64,000 nt of DNA from CAIOZA01 sp964464375 (GTDB taxonomy: Bacteria; Bacteroidota; Ignavibacteria; Kapaibacteriales; UBA2268). The DNA is taken from NCBI GenBank assembly GCA_964464375.1, contig CAYXFU010000001.1, forward strand, positions 1 through 64,000, in the 5' to 3' direction. The notes under the pieces are model-generated. The model worked only from the letters and a program-made list of their open reading frames with translations. It did not search any database and was not told where the DNA came from. The position numbers and the translations under genes are program-made. Within the stretch, counting starts at the first letter, position 1. The number at the start of each line of letters is the position of its first letter. Below, piece after piece: positions 52,245 through 60,500 of the stretch.

Positions 52245-55200
52245 CTATACTTTTTCGATTCTAATTCTAATAATTTGATTTTCTATCTCTATATCTTCGC
52301 CTTCCAGGCTATTCTCCAGCAATATTGTATCTGCTAAAGTCTCTCCAGATACATAGTCAATTAATTTTAGAATTCCATCAGCAAATTCATTTGAAGCTGA
52401 AAATTTAATATTGATCCTATCTGTAACTTCGTAGTCATGGCTCTTACGAAGATTCTGAATTTTACTAACAAACTCCCTTGCCATTCCTTCATTAAGTAAA
52501 TCAGCATCGATATTTGTATCTAATGCTATAGTTACACCTTCCTCTGAAGCCACTAACCAACCTTCAATGTTATCGCTGACTATTTCAACATCTTCAATAT
52601 TGATCTCAATTTCAATATCAGCTGCCATTATAACTATTTGTTTTTTTGTCTCTAATTCTTTTATTTGTGCATTTGTAAATTCTTTGATAGTATTTGCTAC
52701 CAGTTGAGTAATTTTTCCAAATTTTTTCCCAATAACCTTGAAATCAGCTTTAGCCTTCTTTGAGACTATATCAGTGTCGCCTGAAACATATTCAATATTT
52801 TTTATATTCAATTCTTCTTTGATAATTTCTTCGAAGTACTGAATATTTCTTCTTTGTTGAGGATTTAGAACAGGAATTAAAATTCTATTTAGTGGTTGTC
52901 TTACTCTTATTTTAGCTTTTTCTCTGAGAGATCGGGCAAGTGATACTATATGCTGAGCCAACCACATTTTCGATTCTAAATCTTTGTCAATATACTGATT
53001 ATTCACTTGTGGAAAATCCATCAGGTGAATAGACTCAGGATCATCAAATTTTCTTATCCTCAAATACAAATTTTCTGCTAAAAATGGTGCTGTTGGAGCC
53101 ATCAAAGCAAAAACTGCAATTAACACATCTCTCAAAGTCTGATAAGCTGCAATTTTTTCATTGTCTTTATCGCCTTTCCAAAATCTGCGTCTGTTACGTC
53201 GGATGTACCAATTTGATAATTCATAAATTACAAAACTCTGAACAGCACGATGAGCTTTGGTAAGTTCGTAATCGTCCATTTGTTTCCGAAAATCATCTAT
53301 TAGCGAGTTAGTTCTTGAGATAATCCATCTATCAATTTCCATTCTCTCATTCATTGGGATATATTCTTCAGTTCCATCGTAATTATCTATGTTTGCATAT
53401 AGAGCAAAGAAAGCATAGATATTTGTAAGGGATCTGAAGAAATCAGAAATAATGGTTTTTGAAATATCTTCCTCACTAAATAAAGTAGCTTTCCAGGGTG
53501 GGTTGTTAACATATAAATACCAACGCACAGCATCTGCTCCGAATTTATCCATAACAATAAATGGATCAATAACATTACCTTTTGATTTTGACATTTTAAC
53601 GCCAAATTTATCAAGAATCAATTCATTGACAACAATATTTTTGAATGCAGGTTTATCAAAAAGGGCAACCGCAATATTGTGCAATGTATAGAACCAACCT
53701 CGCGTCTGGTCAATTCCTTCTGCAATAAAATCACCAGGAAAACTTTTTTCGAAAATTTCCTGATTTTCAAATGGATAATGGAACTGTGCAAAAGGCATAG
53801 CCCCTGAATCAAACCACACATCAACCACTTCAGGAATTCTTCTGTATATTTTTCCATTTTTCTCGAAAACTATGTGATCAACAAATGGTCTGTGAAGATC
53901 AATTTCGTGTCCGCTTTCTTCAATAGAGATCAAATTACCTGATTCATCTTCATATTTTCCTTGCTTTAATTCCTCAACTGATCCAATTGCAAACATGTCG
54001 GAATCATCCTCGGCTACCCATATTGGAATTGGTGTTCCCCAGAATCTATCTCGAGATAATGACCATTCCTTAACATCTTCCAGCCAATGACCAAATCTTC
54101 CTGTTCCGATTTCCTCTGGTTGCCATTTAATTGTCTTATTCAGATCAATCATTCGCTGTTTGTATTCTGGTGATTTTATAAACCAGGATTCTCTGGCGTA
54201 ATACATAACAGGATTACCTGTTCTCCAACAATGAGGATAGCTATGAAGATAATCATTGGTTACACGGTATATTTTATCTGCATACTTCAATGCAATTATT
54301 ATATCTTTATCAGCTCCTTCTTCAGTGTGCTCAGCATAAGTGAAATTCTTAATTGCTCTTCCGGCAAACTCTCCCATATCGCCTGTAAAATGACCATTTG
54401 GAGTAACGGGTTGTAAAAAAGGAATAGTAAATTTTTTGGACATTGCATAGTCATCTTCACCGAAAGCCGGTGCCAGATGTACAATTCCACTGCCATCTTC
54501 TGTCGAAACGAAATCTCCAGCTAATACAGTCAAAGCTTCAGGGAATTCTGATTTATCTATGCGGCAATAATTGAATATCTGCTCATAAGAAGTTCCTATA
54601 AGATCTTTTCCCTTAAACTTCTTCAGTATTTCGTATTCCCCATCCAAAACACTCAATCTTGATTCAGCAAGAATTAATTTTTCTACCAAAGTTCCATCTT
54701 TGACTGTACGTTTATTGGTTACCAAGACATAATCGATATCAGAACCCACAGCTAACGCAACATTAGCAAGTAGTGTCCATGGAGTGGTTGTCCAAACCAT
54801 TAAATAAGCATCACTTATTTCGAAATGTTTTGTGCCATTGATTTTCAATTTCAGAAAGCAGTTAGGATCTTTTACATCCTTGTAGCCCAGCGATAATTCA
54901 TGTGATGACAATGGTGTTTCAATCGTAGGTGACTGAGGAATAACCTTAAATCCACGATAGATTAGCCCCTTATCAAAATATTTTTTTAAAGCCCACCAAA
55001 CTGATTCAATATAATTTGTTGTGCACGTTATATAAGCAGTATCAAGATCCAGCCAGTATCCCATTCTTGTAGTCAGGTATCTCCAGCCAAGATCCATTTC
55101 TATATTTTTATAAACAAATTCTTTACATTTACGATTAAAATTCTCTATTCCGTAGGCTTCTACTTCAGATTTATCTTTTAATCCAAGTTCCTTTTCTACA

Positions 55201-55484
55201 GCAATTTCTACTGGTAAACCATGAGTATCCCATCCGGCTTGACGCCTGACAAAGAAACCATTCATTGTTTTGTATCGACAAATTGTGTCTTTAATTGTTC
55301 TTGCCATCATGTGATGAATACCTGGTTTTCCATTCACAGTAGGTGGTCCTTCATAGAAGCTAAACCATTCACTATCTTTACGTAGTTCGTTTGATTTCTC
55401 GAAAATTTTGTTTTCTTCCCAAAATTTTAGTATATCGTGTTCGAGTGATGAGTAAGAAAATTTATCTGATAATGCATTATACAT
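52245..55484 (-). CDS. ileS: Isoleucyl-tRNA synthetase (long form)
   Basis: Class I synthetase charging tRNA-Ile. 1079 residues, longer than the E. coli enzyme. The HIGH-type element is in NGKPGIHHMMART (51-63); the editing domain CP1 follows (about 200-400); the KMSKS loop is in GVKMSKSKGNVIDPF (near 645); the anticodon and C-terminal domains lie after 690. The GKPGIHH form and overall length match the enzyme type seen in Bacteroidota. It heads the cluster ileS / DksA-like / lspA / rluD, whose order is widely kept in the group. No T-box leader is present. Confidence 0.97.
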   Translation of the reverse strand: MYNALSDKFSYSSLEHDILKFWEENKIFEKSNELRKDSEWFSFYEGPPTVNGKPGIHHMMARTIKDTICRYKTMNGFFVRRQAGWDTHGLPVEIAVEKELGLKDKSEVEAYGIENFNRKCKEFVYKNIEMDLGWRYLTTRMGYWLDLDTAYITCTTNYIESVWWALKKYFDKGLIYRGFKVIPQSPTIETPLSSHELSLGYKDVKDPNCFLKLKINGTKHFEISDAYLMVWTTTPWTLLANVALAVGSDIDYVLVTNKRTVKDGTLVEKLILAESRLSVLDGEYEILKKFKGKDLIGTSYEQIFNYCRIDKSEFPEALTVLAGDFVSTEDGSGIVHLAPAFGEDDYAMSKKFTIPFLQPVTPNGHFTGDMGEFAGRAIKNFTYAEHTEEGADKDIIIALKYADKIYRVTNDYLHSYPHCWRTGNPVMYYARESWFIKSPEYKQRMIDLNKTIKWQPEEIGTGRFGHWLEDVKEWSLSRDRFWGTPIPIWVAEDDSDMFAIGSVEELKQGKYEDESGNLISIEESGHEIDLHRPFVDHIVFEKNGKIYRRIPEVVDVWFDSGAMPFAQFHYPFENQEIFEKSFPGDFIAEGIDQTRGWFYTLHNIAVALFDKPAFKNIVVNELILDKFGVKMSKSKGNVIDPFIVMDKFGADAVRWYLYVNNPPWKATLFSEEDISKTIISDFFRSLTNIYAFFALYANIDNYDGTEEYIPMNERMEIDRWIISRTNSLIDDFRKQMDDYELTKAHRAVQSFVIYELSNWYIRRNRRRFWKGDKDNEKIAAYQTLRDVLIAVFALMAPTAPFLAENLYLRIRKFDDPESIHLMDFPQVNNQYIDKDLESKMWLAQHIVSLARSLREKAKIRVRQPLNRILIPVLNPQQRRNIQYFEEIIKEELNIKNIEYVSGDTDIVSKKAKADFKVIGKKFGKITQLVANTIKEFTNAQIKELETKKQIVIMAADIEIEINIEDVEIVSDNIEGWLVASEEGVTIALDTNIDADLLNEGMAREFVSKIQNLRKSHDYEVTDRINIKFSASNEFADGILKLIDYVSGETLADTILLENSLEGEDIEIENQIIRIRIEKV

Positions 55485-55610
55485 TTTTTATCCGGTATTT
55501 ATAATTTGTAATAAATAAGTTGCAAAATTATTACTTTTTATGCAGATAACAAAGATTTTACTTACTTTATTTAAATTGACAAGATTGTAAAATTTCGATT
55601 TGGAGAAGAT

Positions 55611-55931
55611 ATGTACTTAAATTGTATAGTCATTCTTGCTACATGTCCAGATATGGATTCAGCAAGAATAATATCAAAAGCTTTGGTTGAAAACCGTATT
55701 GCCGCCTGTGTCAACATCATTCCAGGTTTAGAATCAATGTATTTATGGGAAGGTCAGGTAAGAAATGATTGTGAATCATTATTGATTATTAAGACCACTA
55801 AGGATAAATATGATGCCATTGAATCTGTTATAAAATCACTTCACCCTTATGAATTGCCGGAGCTAATTTCGTTGCAAATTGATAAGGGATTGGATAAATA
55901 TCTGGATTGGATTGCTAAATCGGCTCAATAA
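55611..55931 (+). CDS. cutA: CutA1-type divalent-cation tolerance protein
   Basis: 106 residues, one CutA1 domain that forms a ferredoxin-like trimer. The signature RIAACVNIIPGLESMYLWEG is present near 32-51, and the end KYLDWI is typical. Linked to copper/divalent-metal tolerance in E. coli, although its real function remains debated. The start has a GGAGAAG site 4 bases upstream. It is transcribed divergently from ileS and overlaps the convergent cupin gene by 7 bases. Confidence 0.93.
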   Translation: MYLNCIVILATCPDMDSARIISKALVENRIAACVNIIPGLESMYLWEGQVRNDCESLLIIKTTKDKYDAIESVIKSLHPYELPELISLQIDKGLDKYLDWIAKSAQ

Positions 55932-56239
55932 TGTATCGCCAACCAAACTGTGTGTGTTTGAGCATCAGTTTTCAAAACTCTATGCTTAGTCATAGCCGGA
56001 ATATTTAGGTAGTCCCCCTGTCTTAATTCTATTATTTTATCATTTAAATCTAAAGTAGCAGAACCACTCAAAAGAATCACAAATTCACTTTTCTCCTGTT
56101 CATAGTAAAAGTCTTTAGGTGTTGATTGCCCCGTTGAAACAATTCTTTCGATTGTAACAGCACCCTCAAAGATTTTTTCTACTATTTCTTCTTTTTGCGG
56201 GAATTCCGGAAGATGACTGAATATGTTTAACTTATCCAT
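55925..56239 (-). CDS. Small cupin-domain protein
   Basis: 104 residues, a single cupin barrel: motif 1 is weak (SGSATLDLNDKIIELRQGDYLNIPAMTKHRV, with a late G-D-x-x-x-I-P and His), and no complete set of metal ligands (the usual HxH in motif 1 is missing). It may not bind metal. Similar small cupins are annotated as phosphoribosylaminoimidazole-independent or of unknown function. It follows ruvB by 12 bases and is probably co-transcribed. I cannot assign a substrate. Confidence 0.8.
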   Translation of the reverse strand: MDKLNIFSHLPEFPQKEEIVEKIFEGAVTIERIVSTGQSTPKDFYYEQEKSEFVILLSGSATLDLNDKIIELRQGDYLNIPAMTKHRVLKTDAQTHTVWLAIHY

Positions 56240-56251
56240 AATTTTTAACTT

Positions 56252-57277
56252 TCAAAATAAAGCTGACTCACTTCTGCGAGGTAAACCAAAATGAATAAAT
56301 GCTCTGTCAGTTGCAGTTCTTCCTCTTGGAGTTCTGTTAATAAGCCCTTCCCGAATAAGGAAAGGTTCGTAAACTTCTTCGATAGTTCCGGGATCTTCAC
56401 TCACGGCAATTGCAATCGTATTCAATCCAACTGGACCGCCATTGTATTTTTCAATAATTGTCAATATTATCCTTTTGTCCATATCATCAAGACCAAACTC
56501 ATCAACCTCTAGGGCTTCCAAAGCGATTTCGGCTATCTCTTTTGTTATCTTTCCATCACCTTTGACCTGAGCAAAATCTCGAGTTCTTCTAAGTAATCTA
56601 TTGGCAATTCTGGGAGTGCCTCTTGAGCGTGAAGCAAGTTCTAATGCTCCCTCTTGTAAAATCTCGATATTTAATAAATTTGATGATCGTTTGATAACTT
56701 TTACTAACTCTTCTGTTTCATAATAATCTAATCTGTTGATTATGCCAAATCTTGATCTAAGTGGTGCTGTCAGCAAACCGGCTCTGGTTGTTGCTCCAAT
56801 TAGTGTGAACTTTGGAATTGTTAATTGAATACTCCTGGCTGAAGGTCCTGAATCAATCATAATATCCAAGCGAAAATCTTCCATAGCTGAGTACAAATAT
56901 TCTTCTACAACAGCGGACAATCTGTGAATTTCATCAATAAAAAGTATATCTCCTTCTTCCAAACTTGTTAGCATACCGGCTAAATCTCCAGGTTTATCCA
57001 GTACAGGACCTGAAGTTACTTTTATACTTTTACCTAGTTCATTTGCTATTATAAAACTAAGAGTAGTTTTGCCCAACCCAGGAGGACCGGTAAGTAGGAC
57101 ATGGTCAAGAGCTTCTCCTCGTTGCTTAGCGGCTGTGATGAATACTTTTAAGTTTTCAATAATCTTTATCTGCCCTGTAAATTCATTAAACGCTTTTGGT
57201 CTCAATGATGAATCGAATTCATCGTCTATAATTACCTTATTCTCAATAACAGGATTTGTGCGCAAATTTTCTTTCAT
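56252..57277 (-). CDS. ruvB: Holliday junction branch-migration helicase RuvB
   Basis: AAA+ motor that drives branch migration with RuvA. 341 residues. Walker A GPPGLGKTT at 64-72; Walker B with DEIH at 115-118; sensor and arginine-finger region LIGATTRAGLLTAPLRSRFG; and the C-terminal winged helix beginning about 265, with GGPVGLNTIAIAVSEDPGTIEEVYEP and RTPRGR. Normal length. ruvA and ruvC are not adjacent in this window. It is followed by the cupin gene. Confidence 0.97.
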   Translation of the reverse strand: MKENLRTNPVIENKVIIDDEFDSSLRPKAFNEFTGQIKIIENLKVFITAAKQRGEALDHVLLTGPPGLGKTTLSFIIANELGKSIKVTSGPVLDKPGDLAGMLTSLEEGDILFIDEIHRLSAVVEEYLYSAMEDFRLDIMIDSGPSARSIQLTIPKFTLIGATTRAGLLTAPLRSRFGIINRLDYYETEELVKVIKRSSNLLNIEILQEGALELASRSRGTPRIANRLLRRTRDFAQVKGDGKITKEIAEIALEALEVDEFGLDDMDKRIILTIIEKYNGGPVGLNTIAIAVSEDPGTIEEVYEPFLIREGLINRTPRGRTATDRAFIHFGLPRRSESALF

Positions 57278-57595
57278 TTTATGTTTCCAGTTTTTGATTT
57301 TTTTGTATTTATAAAAATATGAAAAACTGTGAAAAGAAACTTAAAAACTATTAAGAGTGTGCAATTTTTTACACACTCTTAAAAAAATCTGACACTTTTA
57401 AAAAAGTTGTGTAGTTTATCTTACACTTTGTGCAATTTTATTTTGTTTTAAGTGTTATATTTAGAAACTTATCCTCAAATGAATTGTTATTTTAAAAAGA
57501 TGGAAAGTTAAAATACGAGAATTCTTTTTCTTAAAATATTATATCGTATATATTTAGTTCTTAATTCATTTTTATAAATTTTTTTTGAGGTCTTT
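57278..57595. promoter_or_regulatory. Divergent promoter region with an inverted repeat
   Basis: These 318 bases between the divergent ruvB and 1859-residue-protein genes contain no plausible gene. They hold an 11-bp inverted repeat (57351-57361 / 57372-57382, TTAAGAGTGTG...CACACTCTTAA) and a 10-bp direct repeat GTGCAATTTT at 57359 and 57430. The 5' end of the T9SS gene has a GAGGTC ribosome-binding site. The symmetry suggests an operator or a terminator-like hairpin; exact promoters could not be placed. Confidence 0.5.
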
Positions 57596-60500
57596 ATGAA
57601 AAACATTTTACTAAAGTCTGTCCTAGTGATGATGATGGTTTGTTTCATGTATTCAAGCATGAACAGCCAGACATTGCAGGACATGACAGTCAGTGCATCT
57701 GACGGAACCTGGTCAGAGATGACAGGCGGCACGAATATGGGAACCGGTGATGATAATATTTACGGTTTCTATTGGCCCTTTGATTTTAAATATAATAATG
57801 TATCATATTCTGCCAATACAAGCATATTTTATTTTTCATTCAATGGATATATGACTTTTTCTTCAGCCGGGAATTACGGTGCATATTATGCTGGTCCGAT
57901 GCAATATGTTTGGCCTTCAGTTCAAGCTATGAGAAATGACTTGTATACACTAGGTGGCAATTCAGCTGGTGTAACAGGATCTGCACCAAACAGAGTACTC
58001 ATTCTGCAATGGCTCGGTATTGATTGGTACTATAGTTGGAGTGCATCTATGAACTTCCAGATAAAGTTCTATGAAACGACCAATAAAATTGAAATAGTTT
58101 ATGGTCCAATGAATAATGGAACTGGATTCGGTTACTATGGACCATGGGTTGGCTTTACAGCAAGTTCCACATCATATATTAATGTTGTTCCAGGTTCTAC
58201 GTTTACCTATAAGTTTTCAAAGGATGCAGGTTCTGATGGTAATTCTAACATTAACGCCAGTACATTTGGATTCCTGACTACTGGTAAGACAATTTCATTG
58301 ACTGCTTTTCCAAGTTTAGTTGATGTTTATCCATCAGCCGGAACAATTTTAAGACGTGGAAATATCTATACCGGATCACAGCATCCAGCCATGTTATTCA
58401 GTAGAATTGCTGGACAAGCTGATGTTTATGGAAAATACAGAATCTCAGGACCACTACCTGCAGATCCTGTTAAAAACAGAGATTATAAAACTATTTATAC
58501 TGGGACAAAATCATCACCAAGTGATGAGTTGATTTATTTCAATCCTCAGCCAGTTGGCAATCCGGCTTCTGCTCCCATTGTTAATGCGAAAGGTATAGCA
58601 GCAGGTACTGCCGGAGCATTAGACTTGTCAACAAATTCAGATCAGATAATCGGTGGTGAATATATGGTAGAAGCAGAAATGCAGTTGCCCACCTTCAATT
58701 ATGTTCAGAGACTTGATCCACAGGTTTTTGTTATTGCATTGGATTATGACTTAGCTATTACTTCATTAGTAAGTCCAAAATCTAAATTTGACAAAAGATA
58801 TCCACTTAGCACACAGATTCCAATTCAAGCAAGAGTTACAAATTTAGGTTTGACTTCATATTCAGAGTTTACTGCTAATGCTTATATGCGTGATGTTAAT
58901 GGAGATACAATTTACAGAAGCACAATCAATTGGCCTCCTACTCCACAATCGTTAACAACCGGAAATACAGTAACGATGAATTTTACCAACTTCAGACCAA
59001 GAGATGTTGGAGATTTTAGATTAACAATCGAGGTTATACCTGTTACTCCTATGATGGATGATGAGTGGAAAAACAATTATTATCCAAGAGCTGCTGATGC
59101 AGAATTTGTTTTCACAACAGCTCACGAAATTGAAGCCGAAGCACTTGATATACTCGTTCCGGGAGATAGTGTTTATGTTGGCCGTCCAATTATACCCAAA
59201 GCCAGATTTAGAAATAATGGTGTAAGTGATATTTCGGACGTTCCGGCAACATTGTTCATTGTTAAGCTATCAACCAATGACACAGTCTATAGAGACAACA
59301 TTATTGTTCAGGACATACCATCCGGAAAATACAATACTAATGATGTTCTCTTCAGCAGTAATTTTATAGCACCATCAGCCGGCTCATATAGAGCATGTGT
59401 CAGTGTAAATTCAATTGATGATCCAATTGTTAGTAACAACTCATTCTGTAAGAATTTCGAAGTTGTGAACGCAATGGCAGGTACATATACAATTGGAACA
59501 ACAACATCAGGCTCAAGGAATTTCACAACATTTATTGAAGCATTAAATGCTTGTTATCTGAAGGGTTTAACCGGACCTGTAGTATTTGAATTAACAGATG
59601 CTAATTATACAACCGGTGATCCTATACTTACTAATCCTGCTATCGATCTTTCGGGAAGAATAATTGGAGTTGATTCCATAAATACAATTACTTTCAAGCC
59701 TTCTCAAGCCAGATCTTTGTATCAGGGTAGCATTTCTATAAATATGTCATCTGGAGCTGGAATTGGTATTTATGTTGCTCAAAATTTATCACCATCAAAC
59801 AGCTGGGCAGCAATCAACACAGTAACTTCCGGTTTGAAGAATAAATACTCAACATCAGCCGGTTATATAACTTTTGATGGTGGCAATCAAAAATCAATAA
59901 AATTAATATTAAATACAGCAAGTACTTTTAATGCAGCTGTATATTTTGGTAATGGCGCATCTAACTGTGCAATCAAGCATTGTTATATTGAATCAGCAAC
60001 TCCTTCATATTCAGATTTGGTTCCATTAACCAAATTTGATGCAGGCAACTCTCAGTTTGCTTTTGAGGCAAATTCAACAACAGCCGGAACAATATCAACC
60101 GGTATCTTAATGAGAAGTATTGCTCCACAAGATAAGGGACAAAATTCTAATCAATTCAGATTAGATACATTGCCTAATCATCACAATGTAATTTCAGGTA
60201 ACGTCATTCATGGCTTTGCTTATGGTGTTACAACAGTTGGAATAGGTCCTTTATTCCTTGAAGGTACATCAAAATATAAACGTTTCTACAACAAAAACAA
60301 TGAAATAAGTGGAAATGAGATTTACAATGTATCCACTGCAGGTATTGTTATAGGTCACGAAGAAAGCTCATCCATTAAGGGTAATCGCATTTATAGTGTT
60401 ACAGGTAGCACTGGAAAAGCAACAGCCGGTATTATAGCAGGTGGTCAGGCTGCCAGAGGATTCTTTGGTTATAATAATATTGATTTATTTATAAACGGCA

